The position numbers and the translations under genes are program-made. Under the pieces are notes generated by a model. That model made no database searches. It had not been told where the DNA came from and saw nothing but the letters and a program-made list of their open reading frames with translations. DNA of 64,000 nucleotides from Bog-756 sp963812885 (GTDB taxonomy: Bacteria > Actinomycetota > Acidimicrobiia > Acidimicrobiales > RAAP-2), in contig CAWEWZ010000003.1 of assembly GCA_963812885.1 (NCBI GenBank), positions 1 through 64,000 on the forward strand, read 5' to 3'. Of this stretch, positions 52,093 through 60,562 are shown one piece after another (position 1 is the stretch's first letter; each line of letters starts with the position of its first letter).

Positions 52093-53121
52093 TCAGCGCA
52101 CTTTCAGGGCGGGAACCACCTCGGTCATGAACCGGCGGAGGGTCTCGTCGCCGGGGAAGTCACGCAGCCACAGGATGAGGCCCCGGCAGCCGGCGTCGAG
52201 GAACGCCTGGGTCTTCTCGACGACCTGGTCGACCGTTCCGACCAGGTTGTCGGCCAGATACCGATCGGTGGGTACGCCGTCCCAGAGGTTCCCACCGCCG
52301 TCCGACTCGCACCAGGCGAGCACCTCCGCCTCGGTGTCGAACAACCGGCAGTCGGGCCCGTGGGTCCGGTTGATCTCCTCGAAGGGGCGGCCGACCTCGT
52401 CACAGTACTGGGCCAGGAGTCGTGATTTCCGCTCGAAGGCCTCGAGACTCACCTGCCAGTTGGTGAGATCGGCCCGCTGTGCCGCGATGCGCAGGTTGAC
52501 CTTTTCGCCGCCGCCGCCGACCAGGAGGGGTGGCAGCTGCTGCACCGGCTTGGGGTCGCAGTAGGCGCCGTCGAAATGGAGGTGGGCGCCGTCGAACGTG
52601 ACCGTCTCCTCGGACCACAGCCGTCGGACCACCTCCAGGGTTTCGTCGAGGACGGCCAGGCGCTCGGGGTTGGACAGGTACTCGTATCCGTAGGAGTGGT
52701 ACTCCTCATGGAACCATCCTGCTCCCAGCCCGAGGATGAGCCTCCCCCGCGAGTACACGTCGATACAGGCCGCCTCTTTGGCCAGCAGACCGGCGTTGCG
52801 GTACGAGGAACAGGTGACCAGTTGACCCAGGCCGACCCGGGAGGTCTGCTGCGAGAGCGCGGCCAGCATGGTGAAGGCCTCGAACACGTGGGTGGGCTCG
52901 CGTCGGGGCACGGTCTCGACGTGGTCGTAGACCCAGAGGTGGTCGTAGCCCAGGGATTCGGCCTGGCGGGCGAGCTCCACCGACCGGTTCCACGCGTCGG
53001 GGCCGCTCCAACCGCGGTATTCGAGTTTCCATCCCTGTGGAATGAAGACGCCGATCTGCAGACGGTCATCGTCTGCCGAGGCAGGCCCGACCGAGGCGCT
53101 CACGAAGGGAACTCCCACCAT
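52093..53121 (-). CDS. LLM-class F420-dependent oxidoreductase
   Basis: The 342-residue protein is a luciferase-like TIM barrel with GVFIPQGWKLEYRG, ESLGYDHLWVYDHVE, GLGQLVTCSSYRNAGLLAKEAACIDVYSRGRLILGLGAGWFHEEYHSYGYEY and PLLVGGGGEKVNLRIAAQRADLTNW. These are typical of F420-using members. The 5' end overlaps the VOC gene by 22 bases, so it is the third gene of the ADH-VOC-LLM operon; a downstream start before DDDRLQIGVF is possible. Substrate unknown, possibly a catabolic intermediate. Confidence 0.9.
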   Translation of the reverse strand: MVGVPFVSASVGPASADDDRLQIGVFIPQGWKLEYRGWSGPDAWNRSVELARQAESLGYDHLWVYDHVETVPRREPTHVFEAFTMLAALSQQTSRVGLGQLVTCSSYRNAGLLAKEAACIDVYSRGRLILGLGAGWFHEEYHSYGYEYLSNPERLAVLDETLEVVRRLWSEETVTFDGAHLHFDGAYCDPKPVQQLPPLLVGGGGEKVNLRIAAQRADLTNWQVSLEAFERKSRLLAQYCDEVGRPFEEINRTHGPDCRLFDTEAEVLAWCESDGGGNLWDGVPTDRYLADNLVGTVDQVVEKTQAFLDAGCRGLILWLRDFPGDETLRRFMTEVVPALKVR

Positions 53122-53549
53122 TGGACCTCACACATCATCGGCAAGAGGTACTGGACGTACAGCGAGTGGATCTTGACGACATTCTGGTCGTCCGCGTGCA
53201 GGTCGATGAGATCGACCCGATCGTCGTGTTCACGGAAGGAGACCGCCCGGTCCTGCACCCCCTGGAGTTCCTCCATCGATCCGACCGAAAAACCGAAATG
53301 ATCCATCCGCGGGCAACGCATCGGGTCGTCCTCGGCGATGAGAAAGATGAACTGGTCCCAGTGCACGCACGAGAGGATGAGCCGTCGCCGGTCCTCGGTC
53401 ATCACCTCGATCTCGTCGAAGCCGAAGACCTCGCTCCAGAATCGGCAGATGTCGGTGCGGTTGCGTTCGTCGAGCAGGTCGGCGGGGAGGCTCATGGCCA
53501 CGTGGTTGAACCGTGGATTGCCGGTCGGGTAGTAGGGGTGGGTTGTCAT
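53100..53549 (-). CDS. VOC family protein
   Basis: From ATG 53549 (GGAGGTG upstream) the 149-residue protein has NPRFNHVAMSLPADLLDERNRTDICRFWSEVFGFDEIEVMTEDRRRLILSCVHWDQFIFLIAEDD and then RMDHFGFSVGSMEELQGVQDRAVSF, the two halves of a VOC fold with a possible His ligand in each. The start codon overlaps the stop of the alcohol dehydrogenase gene (ATGA), so the two are coupled. Role in the same pathway as the flanking oxidoreductases is likely but unproven. Confidence 0.83.
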   Translation of the reverse strand: MTTHPYYPTGNPRFNHVAMSLPADLLDERNRTDICRFWSEVFGFDEIEVMTEDRRRLILSCVHWDQFIFLIAEDDPMRCPRMDHFGFSVGSMEELQGVQDRAVSFREHDDRVDLIDLHADDQNVVKIHSLYVQYLLPMMCEVQWWEFPS

Positions 53550-54637
53550 GGTGCACCTCCGCCGGCCGCCTGGGGCCGGGCTCCCTCGGACAGCCGGGGA
53601 ACCACCATCACCTTGCCGGCGAAGCGGCCCTCGGCCAGGCCGACCAGGGCGTCCGAGATCCCGTCCAGGGGCACGTCTTCTGCCTCGATGAGCAACTCGT
53701 TGGGAAAGCCGTCGGAGGCCAGCAGTTCGAGGGCCTGTTCGAACCCGTCCTTGTCGTAGATGAACGAGCCCACCACATGCAGTTCGTTGAGGATGAACCG
53801 GTTGGGATCGAAGGCCGGATGTTCGATGCCCGCACCGACCAACGTCAAGGTGCCGCCCCGGCGGAGCTGGTGGAAGCCGACCTCCATGGCCTCCTTCTTG
53901 CCGGAGCACTCGAGCACCACATGGACGGCCCGCTCCGATATCCGTTCCGGCTCCCAGGGCGGGAACTTCTCGAGTTCAGCTGGGTCGATGACCTTGTCGG
54001 CCCCGAGATCGGCGGCCAACTTCTTGCGCCGTTGTCCGGGCTCGACGGCGGTGATGGGTCCGATGCCGCGGGCCACGAGGGCGGCGATCGAGAGCGCACC
54101 GATCGGTCCGGCGCCGATGACCATCACGCTGTCTCCCGGGGCGACACCCGAGCGGGTGATCCCATGCAGCGCCACGGCCAGCGGTTCGGCGAGCGCGGCA
54201 TGACGTGCCGACAGACCCGGCGGGAGCCGAAGGAGCGCGGCGTCGCGCACCAGCAGGTAGCGGGCGAAGGCCCCATTGTGGTTGTCCATGATGGGACCCT
54301 GTCGGTTCTCGCACTGCGAAGGCTTCCCCTCGAGGCACCGTCGGCACCGTCCGCACTTGGGTGACGTGCCGCCCACCACCACCTCGCCGATCTCCCAACC
54401 CTGCACCCCCTGTCCGAGAGCGGCCACCGAGCCGGTGAACTCGTGGCCGGCCACCAGGCCGGGCTGGTTGCCCCAGCCGTCGAGCAGGATGTGGATGTCG
54501 GAGCCGCAGATACCGCAGTGGTCGACCTCGACCAGCACCTCACCCGGTCCGGGCCGGGGCACCGGCAGTTCCTCGACCACCACCTCACCTGGCCGCCGAT
54601 AGACCGCTGCCGGCATCACCTCGGGCAGAACGCCCAT
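53546..54637 (-). CDS. Zinc-binding alcohol dehydrogenase (MDR family)
   Basis: From ATG 54637 (GGGGGAGG upstream) the 363-residue protein has a catalytic zinc site (CGICGSDIH, GHEFTG), a structural zinc lobe (CGRCRRCLEGKPSQC) and a Rossmann NAD(P) motif (VMVIGAGPIGALSIAALVARG). It is the first gene of a three-gene operon with a VOC protein and an F420-type oxidoreductase. It presumably oxidises an alcohol or polyol; the substrate is not readable. Confidence 0.92.
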   Translation of the reverse strand: MGVLPEVMPAAVYRRPGEVVVEELPVPRPGPGEVLVEVDHCGICGSDIHILLDGWGNQPGLVAGHEFTGSVAALGQGVQGWEIGEVVVGGTSPKCGRCRRCLEGKPSQCENRQGPIMDNHNGAFARYLLVRDAALLRLPPGLSARHAALAEPLAVALHGITRSGVAPGDSVMVIGAGPIGALSIAALVARGIGPITAVEPGQRRKKLAADLGADKVIDPAELEKFPPWEPERISERAVHVVLECSGKKEAMEVGFHQLRRGGTLTLVGAGIEHPAFDPNRFILNELHVVGSFIYDKDGFEQALELLASDGFPNELLIEAEDVPLDGISDALVGLAEGRFAGKVMVVPRLSEGARPQAAGGGAP

Positions 54638-54708
54638 GTCCGTACCTCCCCCTGTCGGATGCCGGCCGGACACCCGGCGTCGGGCACCTCGCTGACACAG
54701 GTGTCACT

Positions 54709-55341
54709 TTAGGCCAGCTGCACCTCCTCCGGCTGCGAGGAGGAGAGCCCGCTGCGGGGTGCGATGATGTCGTCGATGATCCCGTAGGCCATCGCCTCTT
54801 CGGGCGTCATGAAGTAGTCGCGGTCGATGTCGAGGGCCACCTGCTCGGGCGACTTGCCGCTGTGATGGGCGATGATCTCCGCCATCCGGCGGGTGAGGGC
54901 GAGTACCTCGCGCAGCTGGATCTCCATGTCGCTGGGGGCGCCACGGGTGCCGGCACTTCCCTGATGGATCATGATCCTGGCATTGGGCAGCGCCAATCGC
55001 TTCCCTGGAGTGCCGCCGCACAGGACCATGGCCGCCGCCGACATGCCCATTCCCACACAGATCGTCGACACATCGGGGCGGACGTGCTGGATGACGTCGT
55101 AGATGGCCATGCCGGCGTAGGCCACGCCGCCCGGGGAGTTGATGTACAGCGAGATGTCCTTCTCGGGGTCCAGGGACTCGAGGTAGAGCATCTGGGAGAT
55201 GATCAGATTGGCCACCTGGTCATCGACCTCCTGCCCGAGGAAGACGATGCGTTCGCGGAGTAGGAGGGAGAAGATGTCGAAGGCGCGGTCGCCTCTGGTC
55301 GACTCCTCCACCACCGTCGGGATCAGGGCCTGGACAGACAT
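54709..55341 (-). CDS. clpP: ATP-dependent Clp protease proteolytic subunit
   Basis: From ATG 55341 the 210-residue protein is a full ClpP: RIVFLGQEVDDQVANLIISQMLYLESLDPEKDISLYINSPGG, catalytic Ser101 in GMGMSAAAM, His126 in MIHQGSAG and Asp175 in DIDRDYFMTPEEAMAYG. It forms a tetradecamer that degrades proteins fed by ClpX or ClpC. It has no Clp ATPase gene beside it. It is transcribed divergently from an XRE regulator and an inactive ClpP-like gene; a dyad lies in the shared promoter region. Confidence 0.95.
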   Translation of the reverse strand: MSVQALIPTVVEESTRGDRAFDIFSLLLRERIVFLGQEVDDQVANLIISQMLYLESLDPEKDISLYINSPGGVAYAGMAIYDVIQHVRPDVSTICVGMGMSAAAMVLCGGTPGKRLALPNARIMIHQGSAGTRGAPSDMEIQLREVLALTRRMAEIIAHHSGKSPEQVALDIDRDYFMTPEEAMAYGIIDDIIAPRSGLSSSQPEEVQLA

Positions 55342-55399
55342 CGGACACCTCCGTCTCGGAGCCGGGCGGACCGTCCGCCCGGGGGAACCTCGAGTATGA

Positions 55400-55433
55400 T
55401 ATCTCAAGGATGAGATACCGATTGAGAGATACC
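55400..55433. promoter_or_regulatory. Dyad and direct repeats between clpP and the XRE gene
   Basis: TATCTCAAGGATGAGATA at 55400-55417 is a perfect inverted repeat with 7-base arms and a 4-base centre. GAGATACC occurs at 55412-55419 and again at 55426-55433. The AT content is far above the surroundings. The position between two divergent genes, one an XRE regulator, makes it a good candidate operator for both. Confidence 0.55.
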
Positions 55434-55519
55434 ATGCCGCCGACGGTCCCGGATGCCCGAGCGGGAGGGTGGACCCCGGTGAGGCACGGCACGATGGCCG
55501 ACGGCGTGGTGAGCCGACG

Positions 55520-55786
55520 ATGACTGACGAACGAAGACACGCCCCGGTGTTCCCCGGCTTCCGGGAGATGGCCGAGCGCCGGCAGGCCTTGACCGGGGAG
55601 CTGGTCGAGCTGCGCCGCGGACTCGGCCTGTCACAGACCCAGGTGGCGGCGCGGATGGGTACGTCGCAGTCGGCGGTCGCCCGGCTCGAGGCCGGGACCG
55701 CCGACGTTCTCATGTCCACCGTCGAGCGCTACGCGTCCGCCCTCGGCCGGAGGCTCGACTGGACGCTGGAGGACGAAACCACATGA
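55520..55786 (+). CDS. XRE-family transcriptional regulator
   Basis: From ATG 55520 the 88-residue protein has a Cro/C1-type helix-turn-helix: LTGELVELRRGLGLSQTQVAARMGTSQSAVARLEAGTADVLMSTVERYASALGRRLDWTL. This HTH_3 arrangement is like that of HigA or HipB-type antitoxins and ClgR-type activators. Its stop overlaps the start of the next gene (ATGA), so both are co-translated. It probably acts on the dyad at 55400, regulating clpP and itself. Confidence 0.9.
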   Translation: MTDERRHAPVFPGFREMAERRQALTGELVELRRGLGLSQTQVAARMGTSQSAVARLEAGTADVLMSTVERYASALGRRLDWTLEDETT

Positions 55787-56484
55787 TGACCAACCGTTGG
55801 GAGGCGCGGCACCCGCGTACCCCTTCCTTCCCGGCCCGGTTGGAGACGCCCGACCCGGCCCGGATGGCCGATGCCGGCCACCCGCGGTCATGGATGCAGA
55901 GGCAGCTCTTCGATCGCCGGATCGTCCTGCTCTCGGGACCCTTGGATGACGAGACCGGCAACGAGATCGGCGCCGCCCTGATGACGCTGGACGCCCTGGG
56001 TGACGGACCGGTGCACCTGCAGATCGACAGCGACGGGGAATCACTGTCCGCCGCCCTGGCCCTGATGGACATCATCGACGTACTCGGGGTCCCGGTGCGG
56101 GCGTCGTGTATGGGGCAGGTCGCGGGTCCGGTGGTCGGGGTCCTGGCCGTCTGCAGCCACCGCCTCATGGCGGCCCATGCCCGTGTGCGGTTGGTCGAGC
56201 CCTCATTCGAGGTGTGGGGCACCGCCCGGCAGCTCGAGCAGATGGCCTCGGCCCACGCCGACCAATGGCGGGCGTTCTGCACCCGCCTCTCGGCGGCCAC
56301 CGGGCAGCCGCTGGACCGGGTGCTCGAGGATGCCGACCGGGGCCGCTTCCTCTCGGCCGGGGAGGCCGTCGACTACGGATTGGCCGACGAAGTCGCCGCC
56401 GCCGACGCCCGCCTGTACCGCCTGCCCGGGCAGCCCATCGGCTTTGGGGCCCGCTCGCGCCGCGACACCGGCGGCGCCGGGTGA
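55783..56484 (+). CDS. Inactive ClpP homologue (ClpR-like)
   Basis: The 233-residue protein has a ClpP fold: RRIVLLSGPLDDETGNEIGAALMTLDALGDGPVHLQIDSDGESLSAALALMDIIDVLG, then MGQVAGPVVGVL and FLSAGEAVDYGLADEV. All three triad residues are changed. Aligned to ClpP, the nucleophile Ser is Gly115 (GQVAGP), the His is Val138 (RLVEPS) and the Asp is Gly187 (DRGRF). It therefore cannot cut peptides but may join the ClpP ring, as ClpR subunits do in cyanobacteria and plastids. It shares an operon with the XRE regulator. Confidence 0.88.
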   Translation: MMTNRWEARHPRTPSFPARLETPDPARMADAGHPRSWMQRQLFDRRIVLLSGPLDDETGNEIGAALMTLDALGDGPVHLQIDSDGESLSAALALMDIIDVLGVPVRASCMGQVAGPVVGVLAVCSHRLMAAHARVRLVEPSFEVWGTARQLEQMASAHADQWRAFCTRLSAATGQPLDRVLEDADRGRFLSAGEAVDYGLADEVAAADARLYRLPGQPIGFGARSRRDTGGAG

Positions 56485-56499
56485 TCGGGTGGGCCGGCG

Positions 56500-57072
56500 T
56501 CAGCCGGCCCGGCTGGCGACGATGCCGGCTTCCTCCATCCACTCTCCATAGACCTGGAGACGGTTCCCCCCACCCGTCCTGGCCAGGTACATGGCCACGG
56601 CGGCGTTGTTCTGGAGCTGCTCGGCGCTCGTTCGTGGTTCCGGCATGGCGATGCCGACGCTGGCGGTGGCCGACCTCTCGCCGGGCCGCACGATCTCCGG
56701 CTCACGGACCGCGAACAGAATCTGCTCGGCCAGGTAGACGGCGGCGTCCACGGCCCCGATGCTCTCGGCCAGGACCAGAAATTCATCCCCGCCGACCCGC
56801 GTCGTCGGGTGCGAGTAGTGGAGGTATCCGACCAGCCGGCCCGCGGTGAGCAGGCAGATCTCCTCGCGCATCTCCCAGGTGACGGTCGAGTGCTCGCAGG
56901 TGAGGGGATCCGGCGCCACGGCCAGGAGGGCGAGTCCACCGGGGATGCCTTCGTTGCGGATGACCGCCCGCCGCAGCTGGTCGAAGAACGAGTTCCGGTC
57001 GAGCAGTCGGGCCCGGTGGCGGCGCGGCACCAGGGGGCGTGGACGGAGGGGCTCGGAAACCGGGTCGGGCAT
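56500..57072 (-). CDS. GGDEF-domain protein (probable diguanylate cyclase)
   Basis: From ATG 57072 the 190-residue protein contains a GGDEF domain only. LLDRNSFFDQLRRAVIRNEGIPGGLALLAVAP is the first strand-helix, TRVGGDEFLVLAES has the intact GGDEF active site, and ATASVGIAMPEPRTSAEQLQNNAAVAMYLARTGGGNRLQVY is the C-terminal part. There is no sensor domain, and the I-site RxxD is not evident. It may make cyclic di-GMP; activity without a partner is uncertain. It is convergent with the ClpR-like gene. Confidence 0.83.
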   Translation of the reverse strand: MPDPVSEPLRPRPLVPRRHRARLLDRNSFFDQLRRAVIRNEGIPGGLALLAVAPDPLTCEHSTVTWEMREEICLLTAGRLVGYLHYSHPTTRVGGDEFLVLAESIGAVDAAVYLAEQILFAVREPEIVRPGERSATASVGIAMPEPRTSAEQLQNNAAVAMYLARTGGGNRLQVYGEWMEEAGIVASRAG

Positions 57073-57164
57073 ACCGACAAGCATCGACCGGGTCGCCGGC
57101 CAGCTTGAGGGGTCGTGGTCCGGGGCCGGGGGGCCGCAGGCGACGGGTCAGACGCGCCGGCCGC

Positions 57165-57665
57165 TCACGAGATGGTCGTCCCGTACATCTCGAGCAGGGG
57201 GTCCTTGATGATCTCGAGCCGCTCGCCGTCGGGTCCGCGGAAGTAGAGCGAGGATCCGCTCAGGTTCATCGTCTCGACGCCGGCGGCGTCGAGCTTGGCC
57301 CGCAGATGTTCCCACCGTTCGGGGGTCACCGAGATGGCGATGTGGTGCAGCCCGCCGAGTACCTCGGCGTAGTCGCCGAGCTGGAGGCCGGGAAAATCGA
57401 AGAAGGCCAGAAGGTTCCCGTTGCCGACATCGAAGAAGAAGTGGGTCGAACCCTGGTAGTCGCGGTTCTCGAACAGCTCGGTCAGCGGGAATTCGAGCAC
57501 GCCCTGATAGAACCCGATGGTCCGCTCGACGTCACCCGACAGCAGGGCGAAATGGTGCAGACCGCGGGCCGAGGACACCGGCCGGCGGTCGGAAGGTAGA
57601 AGATACCGCTCCCGCAGTGCCGCCCACTCCTCGGTGCGATCGATATCGGCCCCGTGCTTCACCAT
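57165..57665 (-). CDS. VOC family protein
   Basis: From ATG 57665 the 166-residue protein has an N-terminal helix and a VOC domain: RGLHHFALLSGDVERTIGFYQGVLEFPLTELFENRDYQGSTHFFFDVGNGNLLAFFDFPG and GGLHHIAISVTPERWEHLRAKLDAAGVET, with HH pairs at the usual metal positions and a final RGPDGERLEIIKD. It looks like a ring-cleavage-type or glyoxalase-like protein. It is divergent from the amidohydrolase gene; whether both belong to one pathway is not known. Confidence 0.85.
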   Translation of the reverse strand: MVKHGADIDRTEEWAALRERYLLPSDRRPVSSARGLHHFALLSGDVERTIGFYQGVLEFPLTELFENRDYQGSTHFFFDVGNGNLLAFFDFPGLQLGDYAEVLGGLHHIAISVTPERWEHLRAKLDAAGVETMNLSGSSLYFRGPDGERLEIIKDPLLEMYGTTIS

Positions 57666-57828
57666 GCTTCTCTCCCCGGTCGGTGACTCTAACCTTAGGA
57701 GACCGCAGACAGTGCCCGGAGGGAGCGCTCGTCGAGACGGCCCCGCCCTCCAGCCCCGGTCGGGCGGCGGCAGTAGTCTTCCTCCATCGATGGGTGGTGG
57801 CGCACCGGCGCCGGGGGAGACGATTGTG

Positions 57829-59199
57829 ATGGCAGGCGGTGAAGCGAACGGACTCCGCACCGGGAAGAACTACGTGGTCGTGTCGGCCGATGCCCATGCC
57901 GCCCCGACCGATCTGGAGGAATTCCTCTCCTTCGTCGATCCGGACCACCGCGAATCGGTTGCCGCCTTCGGTGACCTCTCCTCGGTCGCCATTCCCATGT
58001 TCGGGGGTGTCGATCCGGGAATGATCGACGATGACGACGCCGTGCGGGCGGTGGCCACCCGCCGTCTGGCCGGGATGGGGGTCGACACCGCCGCCGCCGC
58101 GGACTGGTTGGCCAACTACAGCTCCGACTGGGTGTTCGCCTCCGATGCCGACGGCCGGCGGCTGGCCGTGCTCGAGGACCAGGGGATCCACGCCGAGGTG
58201 GCCTTCCCCGGCCCGGTGCTGACCGGTGGGCTGTCGCCGGCCATGTACCTGGGCAGCCAGACCAGCAAGGGTCTCGAACCGGTCTGGCCGGCGATCCACG
58301 CCTACAACCGGTGGTTGGCCGGGTTCTGTGCCGCGGCCCCCGGCCGCAGGGCGGCCTGCATCCCGATCGATCTCCATGACATGGACCGCGCCGTGGAGGA
58401 GATCGCCTGGGTCCGCGCCTCGGGCATCTTCGGTGGGATCATGCTTCCGGCGATGTCCATCAAGTCGGGCCTGCCCGGCTATGCCGACGAGTACTACGAG
58501 CCGCTGTGGAGCGCCTGCGAGGACCACGACATGGTCGTCAACCTGCACACCGGAGCCTCGGGCACCGCCACCGACAGCAAGTACCTCTACGACGCCAAGC
58601 ACGGCGGCTTCCTCGGGTTGTACGAGGTGTTCGTGTTCACCCGTCGCCCGCTCTGGTTCATGATCTTCGGCGGGGTGTTCGACCGCCACCCGCGGCTCAA
58701 GGTGGTGGTGACGGAGAACGGGGTCCAGTGGCTGCCCTCGCTGGTCCGCGACATGGAGTCGTTCTTCGACACCCATGGCGGGGCGCCGGTGCGCTCCTAT
58801 CTCAAGCTGCGGCCGTCGGAGTATTTCGAGCGCCACGTCTCCCTCGGCGGCTCCCTCATGAAGCGCGCCGAAGCCGAGATGCGCGACGAGATCGGGATCG
58901 ACCGCCTGATGTGGGGGGCCGACTATCCCCACCTCGAGGGGGCGGCGCCCGTACACCGGCTCATCCTGCGCCAGGTGTTCGGCGGGATGCCGGAAGAGGA
59001 CATCCGCCGGATGCTCGGCGTCAATGCCATCCGGGTCTTCGGGTTCGATGCCGAGCAGTTGCAGACGGTGGCCGATCGGGTGGGGCCCACGGTGGACGAC
59101 CTGTCCACGACGGTGGCCATGGAGGACATTCCGAAGACCTTCAGCTGGAGCCTGGCCCGGCCGGTACCCCTCGCCTCCGGCGCCGCCATCGCCGACTGA
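57829..59199 (+). CDS. Amidohydrolase-2 family metal-dependent hydrolase
   Basis: From ATG 57829 (GGGGGAG upstream, GTG 57826 also possible) the 456-residue protein has the amidohydrolase_2 pattern: VVSADAHAAPTDLEEFLSFVD with the first metal Asp/His, FGGIMLPAMS, MVVNLHTGASGT with metal His, FGGVFDRHPRLKVVVTENGVQWLP and the terminal LMWGADYPHLEGAAP with the metal Asp. It resembles ACMSD-type decarboxylases and hydrolases. Substrate unknown. Confidence 0.88.
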   Translation: MAGGEANGLRTGKNYVVVSADAHAAPTDLEEFLSFVDPDHRESVAAFGDLSSVAIPMFGGVDPGMIDDDDAVRAVATRRLAGMGVDTAAAADWLANYSSDWVFASDADGRRLAVLEDQGIHAEVAFPGPVLTGGLSPAMYLGSQTSKGLEPVWPAIHAYNRWLAGFCAAAPGRRAACIPIDLHDMDRAVEEIAWVRASGIFGGIMLPAMSIKSGLPGYADEYYEPLWSACEDHDMVVNLHTGASGTATDSKYLYDAKHGGFLGLYEVFVFTRRPLWFMIFGGVFDRHPRLKVVVTENGVQWLPSLVRDMESFFDTHGGAPVRSYLKLRPSEYFERHVSLGGSLMKRAEAEMRDEIGIDRLMWGADYPHLEGAAPVHRLILRQVFGGMPEEDIRRMLGVNAIRVFGFDAEQLQTVADRVGPTVDDLSTTVAMEDIPKTFSWSLARPVPLASGAAIAD

Positions 59200-59240
59200 C
59201 CGCCGACTGGCCGCTGAGCGGGCGGTGGCGGTAGAGCGGC

Positions 59241-60562
59241 TCAGGTGGGGACGGCCCCGACCACGTTGTCCACGTTGACCCCGAGGCCGGGGAGCGATCC
59301 CTCGTTGAAGGCATCCCCGAAGCTGAACACGCCCCCGTCCCTCCCGATCAGGTTGTAGCCCCGGCTGTCGGGCGAGACCACGATGCCCACGATGTTGTCC
59401 ACGGCCACCCCGAGGGAGGGGAGGTCGCCGAAGCGGGCGGCGTCGCCGTAGGCGGTGACGGCCCCGTCGGCCCCCACCACCCAGTAGCCGCCCCCGTCGT
59501 GGGTGGCGGTGATGGCCACCGCCCCGGCCGGGCCGTTGCCGAAGTAGTGGGCGTCCCCGAAGGCGTAGACCGAGCCGTCCGATCCCACCAGCCAGTACCC
59601 GTTGTCGTCGGCGGTGGCGGCGATGCCGGCGATGTCGCCGACGTGGATGCCCACCCCGGGCAGCGAGTTCTCGAAGGGGGCGTTGAAGCTGAACACCCCG
59701 CCGTCCCGGCCCACCAGGAAGTAGCCCCGGTCGTCGAGGGTGGGCACGATGCCCACGATGTCGTCGACCCGGACCCCGATGCCGGGCAGCGAGTTGGCAA
59801 AGGGGGCATGGAAGGCGAACACCCCGCCGTCCGCCCCGACCAGGAAGTAGCCGTTGTCCCGGGCCGTGGGCACGATCCCGGTGATGTCGTCCACGCTGAT
59901 GCCGAGGCCGGGCAGCGAGCCGTAGAAGCCGCCGCCGAAGACGAAGACCCCGCCGTCCGAGCCGACCAGGTCGTAGCCGTGTCCGTTGACCGGGGGCGGC
60001 GTCACGCTCTGTCCGCCGGTCCAATACCTGATGGCCCCGTCGTAGGTGTAGCTCCGTTCGAGGAAGGCCATCGTGTGGAGCTGCACGTGCGCGCCCGGTT
60101 GGAAGTCGTCCCACACCATGCCGTTCCCGGCGTAGACCGCCGAATGGTGGTAGCGGTCGATGGTGCCGCCCCAGTAGACGATGTCGCCCGGGAGCAGATC
60201 GGCCGTGTACGGGAAGTTGCCGGGAGGGATGAGGGTCCCGACGCCCCTCGGCTGGGTCCCGTTGCTGGGCAGCACGATGCCGGTGGCCTGGTAGACGGCA
60301 TAGACCGGCAGGCTCATGCAGTCATACCCCTTGACCCCGGCGCGCAGGTCGAGCTGGCGCCGCCGACGGTGGGCCCGTGGGTGCCCCCTCCGCCTTCGCA
60401 GTAGGGGACACCTTGTTGCGAGGCGGCGAAGTCGACGATGGCCTGCTCCTGGGTTGCCGCCCCGGCCGGCGTGGCGGCAACGGTGCTACCCACACCCACG
60501 CCAACGGCGGCGAGGCACGCCGAGACGATCAGTGTGGTGACCACCTTGCCGACCCCGGGCAT
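59241..60562 (-). pseudogene. NlpC/P60-like protein fused to GYW repeats, frameshifted
   Basis: From ATG 60562 the protein starts with a signal peptide (VVTTLIVSACLAAVGVGVGSTVAA) and the NlpC/P60-like block YCEGGGGTHGPTVGG. About 60330-60340 the frame is broken by one base (ending GSRGMTA-stop). The next frame continues with KGYDCMSLPVYAVYQATG (catalytic Cys), LLPGDIVYWGGTIDRYHHSAVYAG (His) and then seven GYW-type repeats (GYFLVGADGGVFAFHAPFANSLPG). It is a paralogue of the protein at 50980 with repeats in place of the Ig part. Restoring one base would give a complete enzyme, so a sequencing error is possible. Confidence 0.78.

Noticed and set aside
57532..60114. 860-codon open frame on the minus strand opposite the amidohydrolase and across the GYW repeats
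   Set aside because: It is a shadow of the amidohydrolase and the GYW gene; composition is Arg/Gly/His-rich without any domain.
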